Shown piece after piece: positions 18,909-27,223 of a stretch of DNA of 34,544 nucleotides. The DNA is from Kitasatospora humi (lineage in GTDB: Bacteria > Actinomycetota > Actinomycetes > Streptomycetales > Streptomycetaceae). Numbering within the stretch: position 1 is the first letter of the stretch; every line of letters starts with the position of its first letter. The notes below the pieces were generated by a model. That model saw nothing but the letters and a program-made list of their open reading frames with translations, searched no databases and was not told the DNA's origin. The position numbers and the translations under genes are program-made. The stretch is from positions 1-34,544 of the forward strand of contig NZ_JAJJPA010000066.1 in the NCBI RefSeq assembly GCF_020907985.1. Direction: 5' to 3'.

Positions 18909-19161
18909 TGTGCGACGTCAGCCGGACCGGCCAGGACTCGGGGCCGTGCGCGGAGCAGAAGGTCTCGTGGTCGCGGTAGCCGCTGCGCACGTCCTCGTAC
19001 CCGGTCAGTGACCGGAAGCCAGGCAGCTCGGCCGGTTCGCGCCGGTGGACCGGGGCGTCGGCGCGCAGCCATCGCCATTGCACAAAAGGGCCGCCGTGTG
19101 AATACAGTTCCGTGTCGACCACGTCGACGTGCGGTGGCGGCTGGATCGGCTCAGTCTGCAC
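18901..19161 (-). pseudogene. N-terminal remnant of a cytochrome P450
   Basis: From GTG 19161 (GAGG six bases upstream) the frame encodes 86 residues. The stretch VDTELYSHGGPFVQWRWL, then ADAPVHRREPAELPGF, SLTGYEDVRSGYRDHETFCS matches the first 60-70 residues of actinobacterial P450s. The usual 330 or so further residues (I-helix, ExxR, heme Cys loop) are absent; the frame ends in unrelated sequence that runs straight into fabH. It is therefore a truncated, inactive gene. It may still supply the promoter, ribosome site and coupling for fabH downstream. Confidence 0.75.
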
Positions 19162-19285
19162 GCGATGCCTCGCAGGGGTCTCAGGTTTGAATTCACGATG
19201 GCACGCCGTTTCACACAGCGTCAAGGTTTTCCGAGGGCGCCCGTGCAGGGCATTCGATTCTTTGACCCGGTTGTCCGGCAGGCCT

Positions 19286-19314
19286 GTTCAAGTACCGCCA
19301 CGGCGCAGTTGAAC
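19286..19314. promoter_or_regulatory. StrR-type operator 2 (lipid operon side)
   Basis: GTTCAAGTA, 11 bases, CAGTTGAAC: arms match in 7 of 9 positions and the 11-bp spacer is kept. It is 125 bp upstream of the P450 remnant start and would control the minus-strand P450 remnant-fabH-acp-fabF unit. Confidence 0.7.
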
Positions 19315-19729
19315 ACCGGCGGCGAGGTACCGCCGGCCGGTATCCCGGGCTGCGGCGGCGTGTCGAGCGCGCGGGAGCCGGGCGACTGCATCCCCTGGCC
19401 GTACGGAATTGTTCCGGGAAGTTCGGCAGCGCCGAGGCGAATTCTCGGGCGGTGGAATCGATGTCGTGGTGACCGGGACGGCGGGTAATTCCGGAACCGG
19501 CGGGCCCTCGAGTGTGCGAGTGGGATTCCGACGGCATGCGATCAGCTGCCGCGAACCACTGGTCATCCCTCCTCGACTGGGTCATGGTGACTGGCGGCCA
19601 CACGTGGCGGGGAGTCGTGCGTATCCGGGACGGGTGCGGACAAGACGTCGGCGGACCGGGGTTACGGGGCAGTCGTCCTGATCGCGTCTGCGTGTCTGCG
19701 CCGATCGGGCGAACCTCTCGGCACCGGCA

Positions 19730-19888
19730 CACCAGGACGTGCCGTTGAGGCGCGCCGGTGCTGGAGGTCACGGCGGAAGAGGTGTGCGCCGCCGACGGCG
19801 CGTCGACCGGCCTGCGTGGCTCGATCACCGCGGCGGATCTGTTCGGGGCCGAGTCGACCCAGCGGCCGGCGGAGCGCCTGCCGCGCCG
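19730..19888 (+). pseudogene. Relic of an NRPS condensation domain
   Basis: Two blocks in different frames match the C-terminal part of the C domains in the NRPS at 2-10156. Block one, 19730-19744, reads HQDVP as in FEHQDVPFE. Block two, from 19758, reads LEVTAEEVCAADG then STGLRGSITAADLFGAES then AERLPR, as in the intact segment with FDAQGRPAGLRG, AADLFDADT and QWLVRVLE. A deletion of about 70 residues and a frameshift lie between them. No A or T domain follows. It marks an NRPS gene or module once present here, or one copied and lost. Confidence 0.7.
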
Positions 19889-19893
19889 GAGGT

Positions 19894-19922
19894 GTTCAAC
19901 TGTCGCACTGCCGCAGTTGAGC
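19894..19922. promoter_or_regulatory. StrR-type operator 3 (hydroxylase/Hpg operon)
   Basis: GTTCAACTG, 11 bases, CAGTTGAGC: 8 of 9 arm positions pair. It lies 277 bp upstream of the hydroxylase start codon, a distance close to that of operators 1 (289) and 4 (301) from their genes. Confidence 0.75.
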
Positions 19923-20198
19923 TGCACGGTCCAGCGCGGTGGTAGAGCAGATCGCGGGACGACTGCCCTGTGTAGCGTGCAAAGTATTGATCGACAGTGC
20001 CCGACGGGCCATTCTGCTGATGCGGCACGCCTGTTCCGTGAGCTGGCCGCCGCCCGTCGGTGTCTTCGAGCCCAGGTTCTCGTGGTGCTTTCGCGTAGCG
20101 AATTCCGCACATTCGTTGCCGCGTTCCGGTGAGTGGGCGCGGGTTGTTCGCTGATGCCCGGTTGATGGTGTCGTTTTCCCCGAAATGGAGAAGTGCAG

Positions 20199-21782
20199 AT
20201 GGCTGACGAGCAGTTGTTCCTGCGGTCGAAGGTCATTATCGAGCCGTTGGTGGACAGGTTCGTGGCGCAGCCGCACACGATGGCGCCGGTGCAGGCGGCG
20301 ATGAACCTGGCGTTCCTGCACGTGCCGCTGCTGGAGTCGTATCTGCAGTCGCCGCAGGTCCACGTCGCGGCGAGCAACAACCCGGAGCTGCGCGGCGGTT
20401 ACTTCATCAACATCCCGGAGGAGCGCGCCGACGAGGTGCGCGAGCTGCTGGCGACGATCAAGCGCGACCGGGCCGACATGCTGAAGTTCGCCGAGGCGAT
20501 CGCCGCCGGCCAGGAGCTGCTGCGCGCCAACGCCACCGGCTTCGACCTGACCCCGCTCTACCCCAAGCTGCCCGACGAGCTGGGCGGTCTGGTCGAGCTG
20601 GCCTACGACACCGACAACCAGGCGCAGCTGCGCTTCATGGAGCCGGTGCTCTACCGCAGCCCGTACTACCAGGAGTCGCGCCAGTCGGTGCAGCTGTCCT
20701 TCGAGACCGGCATCGAGCGCCCGTTCATCCTGAGCACCCCGCGGCTGCCCTCCGACGACGTGCTGGAGCTGGACATCCCGTTCCGGCACCCCGGTCTGAC
20801 CGAGCTGTTCAAGGCCCGCGTCAAGCCGACCACACTGGCCCACCTGCAAGAGGCCCTGGAGCTGAACGACGAGCAGGCGGCCGTGCTGCGCACCATGCTG
20901 AGCGAGACTCCGAGCCTGAACGAGGACCGCCACATCGCGTCCGGCGGCCGGATCCGCTACTTCGGCCACGCCTGCCTGGTGCTGCAGACGCCCGAAGCCG
21001 CCATCGTCACCGACCCGTTCATCAGCGCGGACAGCGACAAGGACGACCGCTACACCCTGGACGACCTGCCGGACTACATCGACCTGGTGCTGATCACCCA
21101 CGGCCACCAGGACCACATCGTCATGGAGACCCTGCTGCAGCTGCGCGGCCGGGTCGGCAAGATCGTCTGCCCGCGCTACTCCCGCGGCAACCTGGCCGAC
21201 CCGTCGATCGCGCTGATGCTCAAGCACCAGGGATTCGACGTGGTCGAGGTCGACGACTTCGACGAGGTCGAGTTCCCCGGCGGCAAGATCACCGCCACCC
21301 CGTTCCTCGGTGAGCACTGCGACCTGGACATCCGCGCCAAGTCGACCTACTGGGCCGAGCTGGCGGGCAAGAAGATCTTCATCGGTGCCGACTCCTCCGG
21401 TATCGACCCGAAGCTCTACCGTTACATCAAGGGCCACCTGGGCACCGCCGACCTCGCCTTCCTCGGCATGGAGTGCGACGGCGCCCCGCTCACCTGGCTC
21501 TACCAGGCGCTGCTGACCATCCCGGTCACCAAGAAGATGAGCAACTCGCGCAAGCTGTCCGGCTCCAACGCCGAGCAAGCGGCCGCGATCATGGTCGAGC
21601 TGGGCGCCAAGGAGGCGTACGTCTACGCCATGGGTGAGGAGGACTGGCTGGGCCACGTGATGGCCACCACCTACACCCCGGACACCTACCAGATCAAGCA
21701 GATCGAGGAGTTCCTCGGCTGGTGCAAGGAGCGCGACATCCCGGCCGGCCACCTGTTCAAGCAGCAGGAGTGGCGCTGGTAG
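20199..21782 (+). CDS. CmlA-type diiron beta-hydroxylase of carrier-bound amino acids
   Basis: A 527-residue protein with a distinct N-terminal half and a metallo-beta-lactamase-fold C-terminal half. The metal motif H301xH303xD305H306 (HGHQDH), Glu372 in GEHCD and Asp398 in GADSSG correspond to the diiron ligands described for CmlA of chloramphenicol biosynthesis. Family members use O2 and a dinuclear iron centre to beta-hydroxylate an amino acid held on an NRPS carrier domain; a homologue is present in the ramoplanin cluster, whose peptide contains beta-hydroxy-Asn. The terminal NRPS here has an Asn-type module, one candidate substrate; a residue loaded by an upstream synthetase is equally possible. 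ATG 20199 is preferred over GTG 20193 because GGAG ends eight bases before it. It is first gene of a likely operon with hmaS and hmo-hpgT. Confidence 0.9.
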   Translation: MADEQLFLRSKVIIEPLVDRFVAQPHTMAPVQAAMNLAFLHVPLLESYLQSPQVHVAASNNPELRGGYFINIPEERADEVRELLATIKRDRADMLKFAEAIAAGQELLRANATGFDLTPLYPKLPDELGGLVELAYDTDNQAQLRFMEPVLYRSPYYQESRQSVQLSFETGIERPFILSTPRLPSDDVLELDIPFRHPGLTELFKARVKPTTLAHLQEALELNDEQAAVLRTMLSETPSLNEDRHIASGGRIRYFGHACLVLQTPEAAIVTDPFISADSDKDDRYTLDDLPDYIDLVLITHGHQDHIVMETLLQLRGRVGKIVCPRYSRGNLADPSIALMLKHQGFDVVEVDDFDEVEFPGGKITATPFLGEHCDLDIRAKSTYWAELAGKKIFIGADSSGIDPKLYRYIKGHLGTADLAFLGMECDGAPLTWLYQALLTIPVTKKMSNSRKLSGSNAEQAAAIMVELGAKEAYVYAMGEEDWLGHVMATTYTPDTYQIKQIEEFLGWCKERDIPAGHLFKQQEWRW

Positions 21783-21857
21783 CAGGCCGAGCCTGACCGC
21801 GGGCCCCAGGCGATCCTCTCACTGAATTCCGCTCTCAGCCCCTCCGGAGGTATTCCC

Positions 21858-22880
21858 ATGGCTGTGCACGACATCGCCTATGTCGAGCTGTACACAAGAG
21901 ACAAAGTGGCAGCCGTCGACTACTTCGTCTCCGCCATGGGGTTCACCCGGGTGGCAGATGCGGTTGAGGCGGAGCAGAGTTCGGTGCTCCTGCAACAGGG
22001 CGAGGTTCGCCTGGTGGTCACCTCCGGACGGGGGATCGTCAGGTTCCTGGAGCAGCACGGCGACGGCATCGCTGACGTTGCGCTGACCTGTGACGACGTG
22101 GCGGCGACCGCTGCTGCGGCGACCGCCGCCGGCGCCACGATGACCCGCTCCGCGCAGGGCGCGCCGGTCGTGTCCGGCTTCGGAGACGTCGTGCACACCC
22201 TGCTTCCGGCCGATCCGCTGGTGAACGGCCTACCCGCCGGGCGCAGTTGGGTGCCCACGCCCGGGGGCGCCGGTGAGTCGGGCAGCGGCCGGATCGGCGG
22301 CCTGGACCACATCGCGGTCTGCCTCGAAGGCGGCACCCTGGAGAAGTACGCCGAGTTCTACCGCGAGGCCTTCGGGCTGTTCCGCTATTCGTCGGAGTAC
22401 GTCGCGGTCGGCGACCAGGCGATGGACTCCATCGTGGTGCGAAGTGATTCGGGCAGCGCCATCTTCACCCTGGTCGCCCCGGACCCGGGCAAGGAGCCCG
22501 GGCAGCTCGACAACTTCCTGGAGCGCAACGGCGGTGAAGGGGTCCAGCACCTCGCCTTCCTGACCGGGGAGATCATCCCCGCGGTGCACGAGAGCCGCGA
22601 GCGGGGCGTGGTGTTCCTCGACACCCCGGACAGCTACTACGACATGCTCGGCGAGCGGCTTCCGGGCCTGCGCGTGGAGATCGAGGAGCTGCGCGAGACC
22701 AAGGTCCTGGCGGACCGCGACGAGTGGGGCGACCTGCTGCAGCTCTTCACCCGCTCGCCCTACCCCCGCAACACGCTCTTCTTCGAGCTCATCCAGCGCA
22801 ACGGCTCGCGCGGCTTCGGCAGCGCCAACATCCGCGCCCTGTACGAAGCCGTCGAGCGCGATCGGCTGACCGCAGGATGA
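21858..22880 (+). CDS. hmaS: 4-hydroxymandelate synthase
   Basis: A 340-residue Fe(II) dioxygenase of the HPPD/HmaS group. The iron ligands are visible as His151 (LDHIAV), His231 (QHLAFL) and Glu310 (FFELIQR), spaced exactly as in the known glycopeptide HmaS. It converts 4-hydroxyphenylpyruvate to 4-hydroxymandelate, the first committed step to 4-hydroxyphenylglycine. HmaS rather than HPPD is favoured because the next gene encodes the following two steps. GGAGG lies seven bases before ATG 21858. The stop overlaps the start of the next gene (ATGA), so the two are coupled. Prephenate dehydrogenase, which supplies the precursor, is not in this window. Confidence 0.93.
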   Translation: MAVHDIAYVELYTRDKVAAVDYFVSAMGFTRVADAVEAEQSSVLLQQGEVRLVVTSGRGIVRFLEQHGDGIADVALTCDDVAATAAAATAAGATMTRSAQGAPVVSGFGDVVHTLLPADPLVNGLPAGRSWVPTPGGAGESGSGRIGGLDHIAVCLEGGTLEKYAEFYREAFGLFRYSSEYVAVGDQAMDSIVVRSDSGSAIFTLVAPDPGKEPGQLDNFLERNGGEGVQHLAFLTGEIIPAVHESRERGVVFLDTPDSYYDMLGERLPGLRVEIEELRETKVLADRDEWGDLLQLFTRSPYPRNTLFFELIQRNGSRGFGSANIRALYEAVERDRLTAG

Positions 22881-25285
22881 GATCCGCACTCCCCGAGGCC
22901 GCCGATCTGTTCACCTTGACCGACTACGAGGCAGCCGCCAAGGCGCGTTTCGACCAGGGGATTTGGGATTTCATCGCCGGCGGAGCCGGCCAGGAGCGTA
23001 CCCTGGCGGCCAACCTGGCGGCTTTCGATCGGGTGCGGCTGCGGCCGCGGGTGCTGACCGGAGCGGGGCTGCCCGAGACCAAGACCACGCTGCTGGGCCG
23101 CAGTTGGTCGGCGCCGATCGCGGTGGCGCCGATGGCCTACCACACGCTCGCCGATCCGGAGGGCGAGGTGGCCACCGCGCGGGCCACCGGTGCGGCCGGC
23201 CTCCCGCTGGTGGTGAGCACCTTCGCCGGCCGGACCTTCGAGTCGATCGCCGAGGCCGCCACCGGTCCGCTCTGGCTGCAGGTGTACTGCTTCCGCGACC
23301 GCTCGACGACCCGCCGCCTGGTGGAGCGGGCCGAGCGGGCAGGCTTCGAGGCGCTGGTGCTCACCGTGGACGCGCCCCGGCTCGGCCGTCGGCTGCGCGA
23401 CCTGCGCAACGGCTTCCGGCTGCCGGACGGGATGGTGCCGGCCAACCTCACCGGTGGCGACTACGCCTCCCCGAGCGCCCACGCGCTCACCGAATTCGAT
23501 CCCGCACTGGACTGGTCGGTCATCGAATGGCTGCGCGAGGTCAGCTCACTTCCCGTGCTGGTCAAGGGAGTTCTGAGTACAGTCGACGCCCGGGCGGCAG
23601 TTCGCGCGGGGGTCGACGGCATCGTGGTCTCCAACCACGGCGGCCGCCAACTGGACGGCGCCCCGGCCACCCTCGACGTGCTGCCGGGGATCGCCACGGC
23701 GGTCGGCGGCGCCTGCCCGGTGCTGGTCGACGGCGGCATCCGGCGCGGCACCGACGTGCTGGCCGCACTGGCGCTCGGCGCCGACGCGGTGCTGCTGGGC
23801 CGGCCTGTGCTGCACGGCCTCGCCGTGGCCGGGGAGCACGGCGCGGCGCACCTACTGGAGCTGATCACTGAGGAGTTGGTCGAAGCCATGGCACTCACCG
23901 GAACCCCTTCGGTCGCCGAGACGGGCCCGGGCCTGGTCGGCGCCGAGCCCGCCACGGCCGTGCCGAGCCCGGCGCCGGCCGCGCTGTCAACGGGGCTGCG
24001 CAAGGCCGAGCTGCACGGCAGCGTCAGCGACCCGGTGCTGGACACCATGAACTTCCTCAACGAGGTCACCATCCGCTACCCGCAGGCGATCTCGTTCGCT
24101 CCCGGCCGCCCGTACGACGGCTTCTTCGACACCGAGCAGATCTTCACCCACCTGCGCCGCTACCTGGACCACCTGGAGGAACAGGGGGCGTCCCCCGCCC
24201 AGGTCCGTTCCGCGCTCTTCCAGTACGGCCCGACCAGCGGCCAGATCCGCGAGCTGATCGCCGACTCGCTGCGCAAGGACGAGAACACCGACGTCGCCCC
24301 CGAGTCCATCGTGGTCACGGTGGGCTGCCAGGAGGCGATGTTCCTCGCGGTGCGGGCACTGATCTCCGGCCCCGAGGACGTGCTGCTGGTCTCCAGCCCC
24401 TGCTACGTGGGGATCACCGGCGCGGCCCGGCTGCTGGACATCACCCCGACCGCCGTGCCGGAGCGCGAGTCGGGCTTCGACTGCGCCGACCTGGAAGCGG
24501 CGATCCTGGCCGAGCGGGCCCGCGGCCGCCGCCCCCGGGCGTTCTACGTGATCCCCGACCACTCCAACCCGTCCGGCACCACGATGCCGCTGCAGACCCG
24601 GCTCGACCTGCTCGACCTGGCACGGCGCCACGACATCCTGCTGCTGGAGGACAGCCCGTACCGGATGGTCAGCCCCGGGCAGCAGCTGCCCACGCTGAAG
24701 TCCCTGGACCGCCACCGCAGCGTGGTGCAGCTGGGCTCGCTCTCCAAGACGCTCTTCCCCGGTGCCCGGGTCGGGTACGTGGTGGCCGACCAGCCGGTGC
24801 TGGACGCCGACGGTCGCACCGGCCTGCTGGCCGACGAGCTCACCAAGATCAAGAGCATGATCACGGTGAACACCTCGGCCGTCAGCCAGGCCGTGGTGGC
24901 CGGCATGCTGCTGGCCGCCGAGGGCCGGACCTCCGAGTTGAACACCGAGACCGCCGCCTACTACGGCGACGCCATGCGGGTCACTCTGGAGGAGCTCGCC
25001 AAGCAGTTCCCCGCGGCCGAGCGGGAGGCCCTCGGGGTGCGCTGGAACGAGCCCAGCGGTGGCTTCTTCCTCAGCCTGACCGTCCCGTTCCGGGCCGACA
25101 ACGCGGCCCTGATCCGCTCGGCCGAGGAGTTCGGCGTGATCTGGACGCCGATGTCCTACTTCTATCCCGACGGCGGCGGCGAGCACGCCGTCCGGCTGTC
25201 GGTCAGCTACCTGACGCACCAGGAGATTGCCGACGGGGCCGTCAGATTGGCGGAGTTCATCAGGACCGAGGCGGCCCGCGGCTGA
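22877..25285 (+). CDS. Fused hydroxymandelate oxidase / 4-hydroxyphenylglycine aminotransferase
   Basis: One 802-residue frame joins two enzymes. Residues 1 to about 360 are an FMN-dependent alpha-hydroxy acid oxidase (Hmo): IAVAPMAYH, VLTVDAP, LVKGVLS and the SNHGGRQLDG active site with His254. After a linker rich in Ala/Pro/Gly (about 360-375), residues about 380-802 are a fold-type I PLP aminotransferase (HpgT) with QYGPTSGQ, PDHSNPSGT and the Schiff-base Lys624 in SLSKTLFPGARVGY. Hmo oxidises 4-hydroxymandelate to 4-hydroxyphenylglyoxylate and HpgT aminates it to Hpg. The same HpgT activity is known to aminate 3,5-dihydroxyphenylglyoxylate to Dpg. The ATG overlaps the hmaS stop by four bases. 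Both halves keep their key residues. Confidence 0.93.
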   Translation: MRSALPEAADLFTLTDYEAAAKARFDQGIWDFIAGGAGQERTLAANLAAFDRVRLRPRVLTGAGLPETKTTLLGRSWSAPIAVAPMAYHTLADPEGEVATARATGAAGLPLVVSTFAGRTFESIAEAATGPLWLQVYCFRDRSTTRRLVERAERAGFEALVLTVDAPRLGRRLRDLRNGFRLPDGMVPANLTGGDYASPSAHALTEFDPALDWSVIEWLREVSSLPVLVKGVLSTVDARAAVRAGVDGIVVSNHGGRQLDGAPATLDVLPGIATAVGGACPVLVDGGIRRGTDVLAALALGADAVLLGRPVLHGLAVAGEHGAAHLLELITEELVEAMALTGTPSVAETGPGLVGAEPATAVPSPAPAALSTGLRKAELHGSVSDPVLDTMNFLNEVTIRYPQAISFAPGRPYDGFFDTEQIFTHLRRYLDHLEEQGASPAQVRSALFQYGPTSGQIRELIADSLRKDENTDVAPESIVVTVGCQEAMFLAVRALISGPEDVLLVSSPCYVGITGAARLLDITPTAVPERESGFDCADLEAAILAERARGRRPRAFYVIPDHSNPSGTTMPLQTRLDLLDLARRHDILLLEDSPYRMVSPGQQLPTLKSLDRHRSVVQLGSLSKTLFPGARVGYVVADQPVLDADGRTGLLADELTKIKSMITVNTSAVSQAVVAGMLLAAEGRTSELNTETAAYYGDAMRVTLEELAKQFPAAEREALGVRWNEPSGGFFLSLTVPFRADNAALIRSAEEFGVIWTPMSYFYPDGGGEHAVRLSVSYLTHQEIADGAVRLAEFIRTEAARG

Positions 25286-25532
25286 GCCGTCCTGCCGGGT
25301 GGTCCGCGGCGAGCCGGTTCCGTGGCTGAAGAAGCCCGGGCAGTGCCGGCCCGCCCGGTCGGCAACGTCGCGGTCCACCGCACCGGTTCGCCTCGGCCGA
25401 GGCGCACCGCCCGGACGTGCTGCTCAGGGGTGACCTCCGTGGCTCGTCGCCGGCGCGGAGTGGCTACGCGAGCGGATCGCCGAGCTCTCCGCCCGGCTGG
25501 GCGAGGCCGAGCAGGAACTGCGAGTTGTCGAT

Positions 25533-25908
25533 TCCCGTCCTGCGGGCCGCCTTCAGCGGGATCCCGACCGGGACGGCCGTCCTCGGCACCCCGGTCTGGG
25601 TATCGGTTGCCTGCCTTTTCGGGCCGAACGAGGTGGTGGCCAGCCAGTCGCTCCTGCAGAAGCACGGATTCACGATCGGGGACCGGGTCACGCTCTACCT
25701 GAACGGCGAGCAGCAGACGGTGACCATCGTCGGTGGGCCGGATGCCCCCAACCCGCAGGCCTTCAGCACGGCGGTCAACAGTCGGACCACGCCCCAACTG
25801 GTCCTGCCGGCACTGGCAGGCGTCGTGATCGCGGTCTTGGCCGCGCTGCTGCCGGCCGGCTCGGCGGCACGGCAGTCGATCGCCACGGTGCGGCGCCAAT
25901 GCCGGTGA
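25533..25908 (+). pseudogene. Remnant of an FtsX-type ABC transporter permease
   Basis: The frame contains a FGPNEVVASQSLLQKHG segment and GFTIGDRVTLYLNGEQQ, then VTIVG, as in the extracytoplasmic part of Streptomyces MacB/FtsX-like permeases. This is followed at once by TPQLVLPALAGVVIAVLAAL and PAGSAARQSIATV, which resembles their last membrane helix and C-terminus. Well over 100 residues between the two, and everything upstream, are missing. About 90 bases upstream, another frame (25446-25530) encodes a charged helix (AEWLRERIAELSARLGEAEQ) that looks like a fragment of a different gene. The stretch is best read as debris between the Hpg operon and the hydrolase. Confidence 0.6.
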
Positions 25909-25945
25909 AGCGGCGGCGCTCCTGCCACCACGGGGAAACGCCCGG

Positions 25946-26749
25946 TCAGTACTTGTCCAGGAATTCGATGATCGCCGCGTTGACCTCGGCCGGCCGCTCC
26001 AGGTGCCCCAGGTGCCCGGCGTCGGGGATCTCGACGAAGTCGCAGTCGGGGATGGCGTCGGCCACCTCGGAGACCAGGTGCGGCGGGCAGATCAGGTCGT
26101 CGGCGAAGGCGATCGCACGGCAGGGCGCCGTGATCGCGCGCAGCGCCTCGCGCCGGTCGCCGTCCTGCGACACCCAGGCCTGCCCGTCGGCGGTTTTGCT
26201 GCTGCTGCCGGTCAGCTCCAGGATCTCCAGCCAGGAGCGGATGGTGGCGTCGTCGTTGAGCGAGGCGGGGGAGAGCATCTCCAGGACGGTGCGGACCGCC
26301 TCGTACCTCGGCGGCAGCCGGATGCCGTTCTCCTGCATCAGCTGCTCGCTCTCCTGCATCGCCCGGCGCATCACGTCGGCCCGGGCCCGGGCCGACATCA
26401 GGACCGCCGAGCGCACCAGATGAGGTGCCTCGATGGCCAGCTCCTGGGTGATCATCGCGCCCATGGAGTACCCGACGATCCGGCACGGGCCGAGGTCCAG
26501 CGCTTCGATCAGGCCCTTGGTGTCGGCCACCATGTCGGCCAGCGAGTACCTTCCGGCCGGCGCGTCGGAGTCGCCGATACCGCGGTTGTCGAAGATGACG
26601 GTCTGGTAGCCGGCCCGGACCACGGCCGGGGTCTGGTGCATCGTCCAGACGCGGCCCGCGGCCCCCGAACCCATGATGAAGAGGACGGGTTCGCCCTGGC
26701 CCGAGCGCTGGTACGAGAGGCGGACGCCGTTGGTACTCACCTGGGGCAT
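25946..26749 (-). CDS. Alpha/beta hydrolase
   Basis: A 267-residue serine hydrolase of the alpha/beta fold. Visible: FIMGSG oxyanion loop, DNRGIGDSD, nucleophile elbow GYSMGAM (Ser95), acid in AFADDLICPP and the catalytic His in the AGHLGHLERP segment. AGGAG lies about nine bases upstream of ATG 26749. The closest style is that of small non-haem haloperoxidase/esterase-like hydrolases. It is not a typical type II thioesterase, since GHSMGA and the usual TE spacing are absent. It sits alone on the minus strand between the Hpg operon and the regulator. A role in tailoring, deacylation or resistance is possible but not shown. Confidence 0.88.
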   Translation of the reverse strand: MPQVSTNGVRLSYQRSGQGEPVLFIMGSGAAGRVWTMHQTPAVVRAGYQTVIFDNRGIGDSDAPAGRYSLADMVADTKGLIEALDLGPCRIVGYSMGAMITQELAIEAPHLVRSAVLMSARARADVMRRAMQESEQLMQENGIRLPPRYEAVRTVLEMLSPASLNDDATIRSWLEILELTGSSSKTADGQAWVSQDGDRREALRAITAPCRAIAFADDLICPPHLVSEVADAIPDCDFVEIPDAGHLGHLERPAEVNAAIIEFLDKY

Positions 26750-26820
26750 GGCGTGGGGACTCCTGGACGAGAGGGAATCGAGGGGGAGGCGGCCCGCCGA
26801 CACGGCTCCGCTCTGTCCCC

Positions 26821-27041
26821 CACCTTGGCACCGCGTCGCGCTGGTGATCAATACACGGCACTGGCAAGGCCGTTCGGGCCATGTGCAACCCTGCGTCCGG
26901 CGCGGTCGAACGGCGGCCGCGGATCTTGTCGCCCTCGAACCGCGCGGCGGCGTTCCCAGGGCGGCTCCGGTCCCGGACGGCCGCGGCGGCGGGCTCGGTC
27001 GTCCCAGCTGTGGCACAGTCGCCACATTCACCTTGGCACCG
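26821..27041. repeat. 13-base direct repeat upstream of the hydrolase
   Basis: CACCTTGGCACCG occurs at 26821-26833 and again at 27029-27041, 208 bp apart. Both copies are upstream of the minus-strand hydrolase gene. They may be regulator half-sites or chance; I see no third copy. Confidence 0.4.
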
Positions 27042-27139
27042 TGCATTCGTGTCGATCAAGACCGATGCCGGGCTGCCCTCGACGCCTGTCCAACTGATGC
27101 CCAGCCGCACTTGCACGGTAGTGGCACGTCGGCGGTCGG

Positions 27140-27170
27140 TTGACGCCGGATCGGCGCCCCGGGCAATAGT
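27140..27170 (+). promoter_or_regulatory. Promoter-like -35/-10 pair
   Basis: TTGACG at 27140-27145 is followed after 18 to 19 bases by CAATAG/AATAGT at 27164-27170, close to the main sigma factor pattern of Streptomyces. It lies about 50 bp upstream of the mbtH-like start at 27224 and reads into the terminator at 27262. Confidence 0.5.
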
Positions 27171-27223
27171 GGGTCGCGGTGGGGTCGGCCGGTCCACGTC
27201 AGGGCCGCGGAGAGGACGACGTG

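Larger units (their letters stand above)
19225..20198. other. Divergent regulatory region between the lipid operon and the hydroxylase operon
   Basis: About 970 bases without an intact gene. It holds two StrR-type operators (19286 and 19894), a relic of an NRPS condensation domain (19730-19888) and a block around 19985-20012 that resembles sequence upstream of mbtH. It is GC-rich but has no good coding frame. Confidence 0.6.

Noticed and set aside
19896..21752. Minus-strand frame of 618 codons opposite the hydroxylase
   Set aside because: Shadow of the diiron hydroxylase gene; no domain and no ribosome site.
23987..25378. Minus-strand frame of 463 codons opposite the HpgT half
   Set aside because: His/Gly/Arg-rich shadow frame without family features.
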